Numbered from the stretch's first letter, positions 49,248 to 60,957 are shown. The stretch is 64,000 bases of DNA from Paguma larvata (GCA_030068075.1 CM057841.1:39597030-39661029), one strand, 5' to 3'. Translations and numbers: made by a program. Notes: generated from the sequence alone by a model not told the origin.

Positions 49248-49267
49248 AAGAATTCAGTCCACTGGGA
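49248..49267 (+). repeat. Right target-site duplication of the full-length L1
   Basis: AAGAATTCAGTCCACTGGGA, matching 42977-42996 in all 20 bases. Its last part is the beginning of the SINE that follows, so the L1 entered at a SINE/flank junction. Confidence 0.95.
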
Positions 49268-49535
49268 CTCCTGGGTGACTCAGTCAGTTAAGGATCGACC
49301 TGGCTCAGGTCATCATCTCCGTAGTTCCTGAGTTCGAGCACCGTGTTGGGCTCTGTGCTGAAAGCTAGGAGCCTGGTGCCTGCTTCAGAATCTGTGACTC
49401 CCTCACTCTCTCTGTCCCTCCTCTGGTCATGTCTGTCTCTGTCTCTCAAAAATAAAATAAAATAAAATAAAATAAATAAAATAAAATAAAATAAAATAAA
49501 TGTTAAAAAAACTTTTTTGAAAATAATTCAGTCCA
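49251..49535 (+). mobile_element. Carnivore SINE with (AAAAT)n tail, target of the L1
   Basis: SINE body about 49262-49524 with head ACTCCTGGGTGACTCAG, B box GAGTTCGAGCACCG and CT-rich middle, then about ten AAAAT units at 49450-49500. AATTCAGTCCA occurs at 49251-49261 and 49525-49535 as the SINE's target duplication, and a third copy at 42980-42990 lies beyond the L1. Confidence 0.9.
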
Positions 49536-49559
49536 GTTCAATCACCTGATGGTCATTAC

Positions 49560-50870
49560 TTCCAAGCTTGTAAAGAAATTGAAATTTTGTTTTATCCATC
49601 CTTCTTTTACTGAATGTAATTTCTGCCTTCTTATGTTTGTTTTGAATCTATTTGCATTTAATGTAATTATTGATATGTTTGAGCTCATGTCTCCAATCTT
49701 ATGACTTTTCATTTGTCCTCTTTTTTACTTTATTTCCTTGCCCCTCTTTCTTTCATTTGAGTGAATCAAATTAAATATATACATATATACCCTATTTTAT
49801 CCTCACTATTGAGTTTGGGGCTAAAACTCTATTTGTTATGTATTTGTGGCTGTGTTAGAGATTATGGAGTACATCTCTGACATACCACATTCTACCTTCA
49901 GCTGTTGTTTCTACTACTTCTCAAATAATGTCAGAATTTTACAAAGTATAATTCCATTTATTTTTCTCCAGTCATTTGCACTTCTTGACATGCATTTTAT
50001 TTCTACTTATATAGAAATCCTTATAAAGTCTCATAAGACACTAGTATTGCTTTTTCTTTAACTAAATAACATTCTAGTTATTTAAATAAGTTTAAATATA
50101 TACAAAAAATGTTCTCTATTTTTAACTACAGATTTCTCTTTCCTGATGTTCTTTGTTTTTTCTGCAGACTGAGGCTTGATTCTGGTATTGTATTCCTTAA
50201 GAATAAAACAACAACAAAAAGTCTTTGTTTTAAAAAAACTCCTTATTTCTTGTAATAAAAGTTTAACTCAGCTTTTGTAATTCTGAAAATGTGTTTATTT
50301 AATCTTCAATTGTGAAGTATATTTCTATTGCCTACAGAAGGCTAAGTTACAAGGTTATTTATTTATACTCAACATTTTAAAGACATTCTTCTTTTATATT
50401 CTGGCCTGCATATTTTTCTTCCCATGTGACATTAGTTACCATTCTTATCATTGGATCCCTATTTAAAATACATCATTTTCTACCCTCTGGCTGATTTAAA
50501 AATTTTTTATCTTTGGTTTTCAGCAATTTATCAATGCCATGACTAGATTTCTTTATGTTTTTGTTGATCCTGCATGATGTTTATGGGGTCTTATTTTTAA
50601 TTTTTTCCTTTGCATGCTATTTTTCATCAAGTTTTTAAAACTTTGGCTATTATCTTCTCAGATATTATTTCTTTTCTCTACCCTTTCTTCCATTTTGGGA
50701 GCTTTACTTTCACAGCTGCTAGAGAGAGTTTGACATTTCTCAACAGCACTTGAAAGTTTTCTCTTTATGTTTCATCTGGCTATTTTCTATCAACTTGTCA
50801 ACCTGCCTTGATGTTCACTGATTGTTATACACAGATTTTACAGTGGCACCATGACCCCCTTTTCATGATA
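49560..50870 (-). mobile_element. Old L1M-type sequence
   Basis: 'gaatctatttgcatttaatgtaattattgatatgtttgagc', 'catacc...attctaccttcag', 'gattttatcaa'-like and 'ggctattatcttctcagatattatttcttttctctaccctttcttcc' follow the order of reversed old L1 sequence (5' UTR/ORF1 side). Divergence is heavy and the subfamily is unsure. Confidence 0.6.
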
Positions 50871-50929
50871 TTCACATTTTGAGTAAGTCTCTTCCCTTGA
50901 GGAGGAGTGGGGCTTCCATCTTGCTTCTA

Positions 50930-51270
50930 GCTGATTTGTATGTGATTACCTGAAACTTTAATATTCATTGTGGTAGAGTCTATCTCTTTCTCCCCTCTCT
51001 CCTCATCAGTGATTGCTGGTTTGAGGAAACAAGTTGCCTTGAATCCCACAGCTGCAAGGAAATCCGTTATATCTGAGAAACAACAACCTGAGAAAGTGTG
51101 GAAGCAGATCTTTTTATCAGTCAACTCTGACATTTTTATTGAAGCCTTGTGAAACTCTAAGCAGAGGATTCACCTAAGCAGTGTTCAGATTTCTGATTCA
51201 CAGAAACTGAGAAAATAAATGCGTGTTGTTTTAAGCAGATGATTTTGTGCTGTTACAAAGTAATGGGATT
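50930..51270 (+). mobile_element. Old interspersed repeat, class uncertain
   Basis: 'gtgaaactctaagcagaggattcacctaagcagtgttcagatttctgattcacagaaactgagaaaataaatgcgtgttgttttaagcagatgattttgtgctgttacaaagtaatggg' has the shape of an old repeat 3' end with an AATAAA signal. I cannot place it securely. Confidence 0.4.
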
Positions 51271-51327
51271 CTACTGTACTGTTCCTTCTTCTGTTGTGTC
51301 TAATATGATGGGAAATCCCTCAACTCA

Positions 51328-51330
<3 letters not shown>

Positions 51331-51383
<53 letters not shown>

Positions 51384-51490
51384 ATATATATATTCAAATT
51401 TAAGTTTAAATTTAAATTTAAATTAATAAGTGAAATATAAATATTTATTTATTTATTCATTTATTTATTTATTCATTTATTTATTTATAG
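51331..51490 (+). repeat. Compound microsatellite: (TA)n then (TTTA)n
   Basis: About 22 TA units from 51331, a short GTGTGTG interruption, then TTTAAATTTAAATT and tetranucleotide ATTT/TTTA repeats to 51490. Very AT-rich and likely unstable in length. Confidence 0.95.
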
Positions 51491-51589
51491 CATTTTCCTT
51501 TCTGTCTGTATCTTCGGTTTTCCCATGTGTACATGCATGTGGTCCACAATTAATTCTGGATCATTTAATTCACTTGTCATTATTATTTT

Positions 51590-52530
51590 GAAATTCCATG
51601 TGAAGATTTTGATACCTGGCTCTCCTTATGTCTACTTTTAATGACTATACACTTCACTGACTTTGAGTCCCAGATCCTTGTTACTGTTTGTTTTGTGTAT
51701 ATGTGTGTATGTGACCTACTTTTTTATTGTATATCAGACAGTATGGATGGTAAAATAGTAGAGACAGATGCATCTGGAATTTAGCCCCAGTAAAATGCGT
51801 AGTCCATTATGCCACTTTTCCCTTTTAGTCTGCTACTGTAGAAGCTGACTCAATGTAATCTTCATTTGAGATGCCGGTAGAGTTTGTGGTGGTTTTATTT
51901 AGGTTCAATTCACCACTAGCTTCAACTATTTTGAAGGTATGATGGATGGCATGGGATTTGGGCAATGACTTGACTCTAGTTATCTCTTTATGCTCTACTT
52001 CACAGCTACCAGGTTTCTGGAACAGGAAATCTTTCTCTGCTTTATAGCCCGGATGTTATCTTTTTGGAATGGTAGGGAGCTCTTCTTTTTCTCTTGTTGA
52101 TGCATTCTGTAGCCGGTGATCTCATTCTTATGTATTTGCCTAGACTTGTAGGGATCCTGTAGCATTCCTGACAGAGCTGGTGTCCCTCAGAGCTCCGAGA
52201 AGGTGTCATTGAGTTCTCCCACCATTTCCCTAACATTCAGGTGACTGTTGCCTTTCCTCTTGATGAAAGCCCCTCATTCCAGAGGTAAACTCTATTGGTT
52301 CTTTTTCTCTCCCACAGACTGTGTGCCACTCTTGTGATACAGTGGAACAACATGGTGAAGAATCGGTGGCTCTTTGCAGGCATAATCTCCAACTGGGATT
52401 CCTAAGGATTCTAATCTCTCATGTGAGCAGATATAAAAGTTTGATAAAAGTTTGATAAAAGTTTGGTATTTTTCTCCCAATTATTCTCTGTGGTAAATTC
52501 CTCCTCCTCCCAACACTCCACAGAGCTGAA
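51590..52530 (-). mobile_element. Old L1M-type sequence, continued
   Basis: 'gatacctggctctccttatgtctac', 'cccagatccttgttactgtttgttttgtg' and 'attgtatatcagacagtatggatgg' resemble reversed old L1 text. A short 11-bp tandem (AAAAGTTTGAT) lies at 52435-52467. Confidence 0.45.
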
Positions 52531-52710
52531 AGCATCTATGGATTGCTTCTTCCATACCAAGTGTTCATTACTTTATATTTAAGTACTCAGTTCTCTGATT
52601 TATTTTTAATCTATGATTTTGTAGCTTATCAGACTTGCCTTTACGATTATGGTGAAGGCAATGGGCACTTCTGATATTTTTACAACTTAATCAGCACCAT
52701 TAATACAGTA

Positions 52711-52918
52711 GGGCACTTGGGTGGCTCAGTCGGTTGAATGTCTGACTTTGGTTCAGGTCATGATTTCACAGTTCCTGAGTTCAAGCCCTGTATCATGCTC
52801 ACTGCCGTCAGCACAGAGCTCACTTTGGATCCTCTGTCCCCCCTCTTCTTCCCCCACCCCACTCATGCTAGTGCTCTCTCTTTCTCTCTCTCAAAAATAA
52901 ACAAACATTTAAAAAAGG
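52711..52918 (+). mobile_element. Carnivore SINE (left of a pair)
   Basis: Head AGGGCACTTGGGTGGCTCAGTCGG, 'ggttcaggtcatgatttcacag', CT-rich middle and a CTCAAAAATAAACAAACATT tail. The 'gctctgtgctgacagc' region is damaged. Confidence 0.9.
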
Positions 52919-52944
52919 CATATGATATAAATAAAACCTACTTA

Positions 52945-53122
52945 GGGGCACCTGAGTGGTTCAGTTGGTTAATAATCCAACTTCAGTGTAGGTCATAATC
53001 TCATGGTTCATGGGTTCGAGCTCCACTTCGGGCTCTCTGCTGTCAATGAGAGCCCACTTAGGATCCTCTGTTCCCATCTCTCTTTGCCCCTATGCCCAAA
53101 ATTAAATAAACATTTTTTAAAA
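52945..53122 (+). mobile_element. Carnivore SINE (right of a pair)
   Basis: Head GGGGCACCTGAGTGGTTCAGTTGG, B box GGGTTCGAGCTCC, a shortened CT-rich middle and an AAATTAAATAAACATTT tail. Only about 26 bases separate it from the preceding SINE tail. Confidence 0.9.
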
Positions 53123-53139
53123 GAACTATTAATGCAGTG

Positions 53140-54540
53140 CAGGAATTTGTGTACATATATGCATACATGTGTATATGTGTTGCTAAAATATTCTCTTTGT
53201 TTTGTAGTACCCTGAATTGCTCTCCCCATTTCTAAATTCACACCATCAAAAACAGAAAAAAAACTGAAGGGCTAAGACTTGCCCTACCCTACATATTCCA
53301 TTTGAGAAATTAGTAGATGGCTTATTTCTTTTCCATTAAATTGATTGTATATTAACATAGATATCTTATTTAGGAACATGAAGCCTCTTTGGAAATTCTC
53401 TCTCATTTCATTTTGCGTTTCAAACAACAGAATCTTAGAATATAAAAAGTGAAAAAAAAAAAGAAATCAAGAAAATAAGAAAAACAAGCTTGAGATCATG
53501 ATACACCAATGTCAAGAAAACTGATTTCTCTGTAGGAACTAGCAACATTTAATGAGAGTGAAGCAAACAGCGGGGTGTCCGATAAATGAAAGCAGACAAA
53601 AAAAGAAATAAAACAACTTGATCAAAGAGTAAAATATAGAACTGTGATCAAAGAAAATGAACTTATAAAGGAAACAATACTTGATTTTCTACAGAGACAC
53701 AGAGAAAGTAGAGAATATATTCAAAAATTTAGTTAGGTTGTAGTACCAGATCTATATTTTATGAATATGTACCTTGCAATAAATATTCCTTTTTATTTCC
53801 TACAAATTGAAAATAGAGCGGCCAATAAATAACTGTTTTCACTTCTTATGTAAAGCAAGGCCCCCAGAAGTTACTTTGTTTATATTTATCCTTATAAATA
53901 ATACAGCCAAAAGTTAATTTTAAAATAGGCAAAAGAAAGTTCAAAGCAGTAACTGTGATGCAGACTACACATAATTAGACTGAGGAGTCTTCATGATTTA
54001 AAAATTTGAATTATCCAATTTGGAAAAAATGTACTGAAAATCACTATTTCTGCTAAGACTGTTTTATAGACCTGGCTCATAGACTGAAAGTCTTATGGAT
54101 GTTGTGACAATTTGGAAAGAAGGGTAGGTAGTGTTTTAGGAATTATGTATCCTTATAGGTGCCAAATCCTATACCCAGATTAACTTTGGTAACTAGTGTA
54201 CCTATCTCCATTCTATTCCTTCTAAAGTGCTTTATATGGATTTAACATCGATAATGATCTTTCTAGGAAGCTAAAAAACATTAGTATAAAATCTCATTTT
54301 TCCTTTAAACTGTTCATTACATAGCAAAATGATATACCCTGGAAAATGAAAAATATGGTTGTAGATATTTCCTTATATAATGATATTCTCTGCATTTGAC
54401 TCATTCATCGGAGATCTTTCCACCTAATTGCTGTATTTTCTCACCGTACAAACACAACAGTTAAAGGCCTTTTGCATCTTATTTGTTTATATCTGTATTG
54501 CTAGCTGTGCCAAGTAGACACTTAAGAAATATTTCTTTTT
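53140..54540. other. Unique AT-rich DNA
   Basis: No gene. An A-rich patch lies near 53450-53465. Confidence 0.45.
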
Positions 54541-54755
54541 TCTTCTTTTTTTCTTTTTCTTTTTAAGAGAGTGTGTGTGCATGCTGGTGGTGGAGGAGCA
54601 GAGGGAGAGAATCTTAAGCAGGCTTCATGCTCATTATGAAGCCCAATACAGGGCTCAATCCCATGACCCTGGGATCATGACTTAAGCTGGGATCATGACC
54701 TGAGACGAAATCAAGAGTTGGACATTTAACTGACTGAGCAACCCAAATGCCCCTC
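54541..54755 (-). mobile_element. Old carnivore SINE with internal tandem repeat
   Basis: A pyrimidine-rich tail, 'aatcttaagcaggcttcatgctcattatgaagccc', 'gggctcaatcccatgacc' and GACTGAGCAACCCAAATGCCCC mark a reversed older carnivore SINE. GGGATCATGACTTAAGCT and GGGATCATGACCTGAGAC at 54671-54688 and 54689-54706 are an 18-bp tandem duplication. Confidence 0.85.
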
Positions 54756-55629
54756 ATGAAATACTTGTAAAAATAAATGAATGAAGGTTTATTTCACTGG
54801 AAAGTAAATGTTCAGAACTAAGTATGTGTGTGGCTATATGCTAACTTTTTCTCCCTCTCTATGAACATATGTATGTGTGTTGGCCAGTGTCACAAAGCTA
54901 CAAATGGCAGCATTAGAGTTTCAGAGATGGATCATTTTAAACAAGTCTAGTATGTAAAAACGTTAAAAGCTTCCACCTCCACAGCCACTAAGCACAAACC
55001 AGATGTTTGGAAATGAAGACACAATATCACCGTTGTTACTAAATTATTAGACAAATGACCTATTCATTTTCTCTCACTACATATATACAACTGTATTCAG
55101 AAGTAAGCATGAGATATATGCATATATTAAGGTATGAATTAAGATTTTAAGCTAGAAATCTAAAAGAGGGTGTTGCAGAAATGCAAGAATTGCCAACACG
55201 GTCTTTAGGGCATGCTAGAATTGCACTGTGATGAACTGTTTCCAAGCTCTTTTGTGAGAGTGAATGAAACCTTTCAAGAGTCAGTGTTGGGTTACCTTGT
55301 TCATGTTGCTCAGAATTTAGGACATTTCAGGTGCTGAATCAATGTGTGAGCGTAGGAAAAGAAAGAAAACAAAGTAAATGAAGGATGGAGGAAGGTAAAA
55401 GAAAGGAGGGTCTATGGGAAGAGAATATGTCATTCAAAATAAGACTTAAGATCTTATTAAGATCCTGGTGGACAGGAGTTAATATCTATAGTTCTTCTCA
55501 GTCCCATTATATTACATATAAAAGAATGCAAAACCCATTCCGAGATATTCTTTCCTAAAAAGAACACTTACAATCTGATAATTCTTTTACAGTTGTCCAA
55601 ATGATCTGCTCTAAGATAATTGATTTGGT
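54756..55629. other. Unique DNA
   Basis: A possible scrap of MIR near 54885-54925; otherwise nothing recognised. Confidence 0.4.
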
Positions 55630-55760
55630 ATTACTAGTCTTATCATTTAGATAAGAAAAGCAAGGCTTGGCATAGTTTAATGAATTATCAGAGGTCACAG
55701 AGCTCAATGCTGGAGCCAGGATTTGTACCTGATCTTTTGGTTTTGAAACGTATAATCTTT
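55630..55760 (-). mobile_element. MIR element
   Basis: 'cttatcatttagataagaaaagcaaggcttggcatagtttaatgaattatcagaggtcacagagctcaatgctggagccaggatttgtacctg' is the reversed MIR core, fairly clear. Confidence 0.8.
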
Positions 55761-56932
55761 ACTAGGTTGTCTCTTAAGCCTCACCCTACCCATCAACTTC
55801 ATAATACATAATATTGGTTTTTAAAAGTCTTACTTTCATCAAACTTGGGTCTGATATTTTTTAAAGTTTTATTTTCAATAAAACTTAAAATCTCTAACCT
55901 TTTCTTTACTCACTGGACATATCTGAGTTTCATGAACCAATATAGTTAATCTCTCTATGAAAATCCCTTATGATGTGTTGTCAGAATTTCTTCCCACTTA
56001 TAGTATCAGTTCAAACAGCTTTTCAGAGATAACTATAATTCAGAAGAAAGCCTGAGTTCTTTATGGCTAATCCTTCACACGGCACCACCACTCACTTTAT
56101 TTTTAGCATCACTGGGTTCAGACAACTGTCTCAGTCTGACATCTACGGTGGCTTCCAGCTGCATCTGGTATCCCAAAGGACCCTGAGGGGAAATTGGGAA
56201 TGAGTACAGGCTTGAATGAGTTTTCTCCAAGTCTTACAAAATATGAAGTTCACACATTACATTTTGTGGAACTTCCGGATTTCAAAGTAGTGAGAAGCTC
56301 TGACATTTGGAGGTAGTAAAACAACCAATGCAGGTCCTCTCTGTTTTTGGTAGAGCTCTACAATCTCGAGTGTTCATGCAATAAATGATGTTATATGCGA
56401 TTTTCACTGTCAGGTAAAGGCATTTCTACTGGAAATTGAACATGTGCTGCATTAGTCACTCTTTGATTGTGCACACATGCATTCATTCAATTACTATTCC
56501 ATATACTCCATTCTTTCAACAAAGATAAATTTCATTCCTATCATGTATTAGATGATAGATTCTAGGAACACCCGATGTGAAAAGTAGCCTCTAATATCTA
56601 AGGCTGATTATCTTAAGAAGAGAACTCTAAGAAGAAAATCTTCATAGTGTTTTATTATTTACAAAATCATCCCATCTCCACCTTTAATTTTTTATCTTCT
56701 GAGGCTTCCCTATCCCTCTCCAATCCCAAATATTCTTAAGTACTTATTTCAAGTGCTTATTAGCAGATATTAGCAGATATAAGGTAACAGGAACTATATG
56801 ATACTGCTTTTAGTCATTGCTACTGTAAATGGAATTATATAATATTTCTTAACCAGCTCTTTAGAACATTATTGGTTTTATGTTAATTTGTTATCTTAAT
56901 TTTGTTATAAACACTGGTACTGGGGTTTTTTG
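55761..56932. other. Unique DNA
   Basis: A small 11-bp duplication (ATTAGCAGAT) lies at about 56759-56781. No gene or repeat otherwise. Confidence 0.45.
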
Positions 56933-58182
56933 GTTGTTTATTTTTCCCCCTCTTCCCCTCCCCCGTGGTTTTTGCTAAGTTTCTCAAAATCCACCTATGC
57001 ATGGAAACATATGGTGTCTGTCTTTCTCTGACTGACTTATTTCACTTAACATAATACCCTCCAGTTCCATCCATGTTGCTATACATGGCCAGATTTCATT
57101 CTTTCTCATTGCCGCATAGTATTCCATTGTGTGTGTATATATATATATATATATACCACATCTTCTGTATCCATTTGTCAGTTGATTGACACTTAGTTTC
57201 TTTCTATGATTTGGCTATTGTCAAAAGTGCTGCTATAAACATCGGGGTACAAGTGCCCCTATGCATCAGCACTCCTGAACCTCATGGGTAAATTCCCAGC
57301 AGTGCTATTGCTGGGTCATAGGGTAGTTCTATTTCCATTTTTATGAGGAACCTCCACACGGTTCTGCAGAGTGGCTGCACCAGTTTGCATTCCCACCAAC
57401 CGTGCAAGAGGGTGCCTGTTTCTCCACATCCTCATCAGCATCTATAGTTTCCTGATTTGTTCATTTTAGCCACTCTGACCGGTGTGAGGTGGTATCTCAG
57501 TGTGGTTTTGATTTGTATTTCCCTGATGATGAGTGACATTGAGCATCATTTCATGTCTCTGTTGGCCATCTGGATGTCTTCTTTGGAGAAGTGTCTATTC
57601 ACATCTTCCACCCTTTTGACTGGGTTATTTGTTTTTCAGGTGTGGAGTTTGGTAAGTTCTTTATAGAACTTTTTGATTTTTTGACAGTAGTCCTTTATCT
57701 GATATGTCATTTGCAATTATCTTTTCCCATTCTGTCATTTGCCTATTATTTTTATTGGTGGTTTCTTTTGCGGTGCAAAAGCTTTTTATCTTGATGAGAT
57801 CACAATAGGTCATTTTTGCTTTTAATTCCCTTGCCTTTGGAGATGTGTCAAGTAAGAAATTGGTGCAGCTCAGGTCAAAAAGGTTTTTTCCTGCTTTTAC
57901 CTCTAGGATTTTGGTGGTTTCCTGTCTTGCATTCAGGCCCTTCATCAATTTTGAGTTTATTTTTGTGAGTGGTGTAAGAAAGTGGTCTAGTTTCATTCTT
58001 CTGAATGTTGCTGTTCAGTTCTCCCATCACCATTTGTTAAAGAGCTCTGTCTTTTTTTTCCATTGGATACTCTTTCCTGCTTTGTCAAAGATTAGTTGGC
58101 CATATGCTTGTGGGTCCATTTCTGGGTTCTCTATCCTATTCCATTGGTCTATGTGTCTGTTTTTGTGCCAATATCATACTGT
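56933..58182 (-). mobile_element. 5'-truncated L1 copy, minus strand
   Basis: Reverse complement of the same L1 type. It runs from just short of the full element's 3' UTR (matching about 49050) back to near 47845. A clean segment of about 110 codons at 57661-57996 is readable ORF2 ([29 protein letters not shown]), and the sequence lacks the AAAG insertion of the full element at the matching place. The 3' end is odd: it stops before the last 180 bases of the usual 3' UTR and passes into an A-rich stretch. Flanking duplications are not clear. A TA run lies at 57137-57156. Confidence 0.92.
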
Positions 58183-58539
58183 ATTGGAATTTTATGAGCG
58201 TGTCATCTGAAGTATTTATTCTTTAAAAGAAATCTTGTATCAGATGATTGATATATGTAGGAATGTATGTAGGTAAAGAAGTAATCTTCTCTTATGAGTA
58301 TCTGTGGTGGGGGGGGCGGGAGAGAAGATATTTTTAACTACTATCTTGTTTTCTTTCTTAGTGCCAGATTGTTTTGTTTTGTTTTTAATTTTCCACATGC
58401 AGACTTAATTGTTCAAATTTTACTAACTGTAAAAAACAAACCTAATTTTTTATACTTTTATGCTATAATTTTAAAGCCAAACAAGCATATAGTGTTTTGT
58501 TATAGTTTTTGAATATCTCCTATATATTTCTATTATGTG
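58183..58539. other. AT-rich DNA
   Basis: A G8 run lies near 58308-58317. Nothing else recognised. Confidence 0.4.
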
Positions 58540-59470
58540 TCTTACCTGTATGTATTTACACTTATTTCCTTGACATCTTTACTATAAATTTTTCTAGCTT
58601 ATTGATTATTTCCCTGAAAAGCAACAATTCTATGATTTTCCAAAACATTTTTCATTTTAATTGTACTGTTTATTTTCCTCTTCATTTTTGTCTATTCATG
58701 AAAGCAAATACTGTTTTTCTGTGATTTTGAGTATAACTTTTAAGTAATATATTTTTTATTCCTCTTGATGATAATTATATCATTTAAACATTTGAATTCC
58801 ATTATGGATACCACGTTGGTTGATCTCAAAGTTCTGACATGTAGTTATGAAGATAATAACATGTTAACAATATGAAAAATCAATTTAGTTTTCTCTAGGC
58901 CTATAAGGTATGATAATTCAAATATGTATATATGTACGTATATATTTATTTATTTTCGAGTTGTTATTTTATTATGATTCTTCCAATTAAAAAGGTATAT
59001 GTTATAATGCAATGAATTTTTTTCCAACATAATTTCAAATTTCTGTAAAAATTAATAGTTTCCCTACATGATTTTACTATGATCATTTTGGGATATATTT
59101 CACTAAAATTTGCAAACCATGGGTGAGTCCAGCATGAATATTTACTTATTAAATCTATTCCATAAAGTATATTTTGTTTCCTTCTATATTTATGTTTACT
59201 TTTAAGCCCATGATTTGTCAAAGTTTGAGAGTTGTGTTCTAAAGTTGACTTCTATTATTATAGTTTTGTTAACTTCTTTTTAAAAATTCAAAGCTTTTTA
59301 TTTAAATATAATTTTGTTCAGTAGTAAACAGATAATATTGACATGCTTGCATTTTATGTGATAGCTTGTAGCACTTAATGAAGTAACTTTGATTTTCACT
59401 TTATATTCTGTGTTTTTGCCTTGAACTTTATATTACTTAGTAATATTGAGACCTGACATCTCATATCACA
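58540..59470 (-). mobile_element. Possible decayed old L1
   Basis: 'ctagcttattgattatttccctgaaaagcaacaattctatg' and 'ttttaattgtactgtttattttcctcttcatttttgtc' resemble reversed old L1 ORF2 text. Weak and interrupted. Confidence 0.35.
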
Positions 59471-59639
59471 GAGATATGACATTTTATTGAGAAGACCATA
59501 GAAGTAATTTTAATCTAATATATTAGGTAATAACTCACACAAAAAATACACAATTTAGGTGTAAAGGTGAGTGAGGTTTGAAAAATTTAGACATGTATAA
59601 ATACCACCTTAATCAAATATAAAATATTATGGTAATCCA

Positions 59640-59712
59640 GGATAATTTCTTGAGCCTTCTTGCAGTCAATCACCCCAATCCCTGCCCTAGGTTAACTACT
59701 AACTAGATTTCT
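59640..59712 (-). mobile_element. Old L1M-type, piece 1
   Basis: 'ttgcagtcaatcaccccaatccctgcc...ggttaactactaactagatttct' is reversed L1 3' UTR text. The same element resumes at 60958 after a younger L1 insertion. Confidence 0.6.
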
Positions 59713-60080
59713 TTTTTTTAATAGTTTATTTTCAAATTGGTTTACATATAACACCCAGTGTTCATCCCAACACGTGCCCTCTTTAATGCCCATCACCCCC
59801 TCTCCCCCCTCCCTCAACCCCCTCACCCTGAGTTTGTTCTTAGTCTTTGAGAGTCTCTTATGTTTTATCTCCCTCCCTCTCTGTGTCTTTTTTTCCTTTC
59901 TCCTCTTCCCCTCCCCCTGGTTTTTGCTTAGTCTCTCAAAATCCACCTATGCGTGGAAACATATGGTATCTGTCTTTTTCTGACTGACTTATTTCACTTA
60001 ACATAATACCCTCCAGTTCCATCCATGTTGCTACACATGGCCAGATTTCATTTTTTTCTCATTGCTGTGTAGTATTCCAT

Positions 60081-60129
<49 letters not shown>

Positions 60130-60957
60130 CACATCTTCTTTATCCATTCGTCAGTTGAAGGGCACTTGGTCTCTTTCCATGATTTGGCTATTGTCGAAAG
60201 TGCTGCTATGAACATTGGGGTACACGTGCCCCTATGCATCAGCATTCCTGTGTCTCTTGGGTAGATTCCTAGCAGGGCTATTGCTGGGTCATAGGGTAAG
60301 TCTACTTTCATTTTTTTGAGGAATCTCCACATAATTCTCCAGAGTGACTGCACTAGTATGCATTCCCACCAACAGTGTAGGAGGGTGCCTGCTTTTCCAC
60401 ATCCCCGTCAGCATCTATAGTTTCCTGATTTATTCATTTTAGCCACTCGAACCGGTGTGACGTGGTATCTCAGTGTGGTTTTGACTTGTGTTTCCCTGAT
60501 GATGACTGACTTTGAGCATCGTTTCATGTTTCTGTTTGCCATCTGAATGTCCTATTTGGAGAAGTGTCTATTCATATCTTCCGCCCATTTCTTCACTGGG
60601 TTATTTGTTTTTCAGGTGTGGGGTTTGGTAAGTTCTTTATAGATTTTAGATACTAGTCCTTTATCTGATATGTCATTTGCAATTATCCTTTTCCATTCCA
60701 TCGGTTGTCTATTAGTTTTGTTGGTTGTTTCCTTTGCCCTGCAGAAGGTTTTTATCTTGATGAGGTCCCAATAGTTCATTTTGCTTTAAATTCCTTCGCC
60801 TTTGGAGATGTGTCACGTAGGAAATTGCTGCGGCTCAGGTCAAAGAGGTTTTTTGCTGCTTTCTCCTCTAGGATTTTGATGGTTTCCTGTCTCACATTCA
60901 GGTCCTTCATCCATTTAGAGTTTATTTTTGTGAGTGGTGTCTACTAACTAGATTTCT
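59696..60957 (-). mobile_element. 5'-truncated young L1 with 17-bp duplication, inside an old L1
   Basis: CTACTAACTAGATTTCT at 59696-59712 and 60941-60957 frames a 1.23-kb reversed L1 (59713-60940). The T run at 59713-59720 is its poly(A) tail. It matches the full element from its 3' end back to about 48060. Compared with the full element, the region around 60240-60330 differs at only a few positions per 90 bases. The ORF2 C-terminal part ([20 protein letters not shown]) is readable on the minus strand within 60048-60353, and a (TA)n run of about 18 units sits at 60089-60124. Confidence 0.95.
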
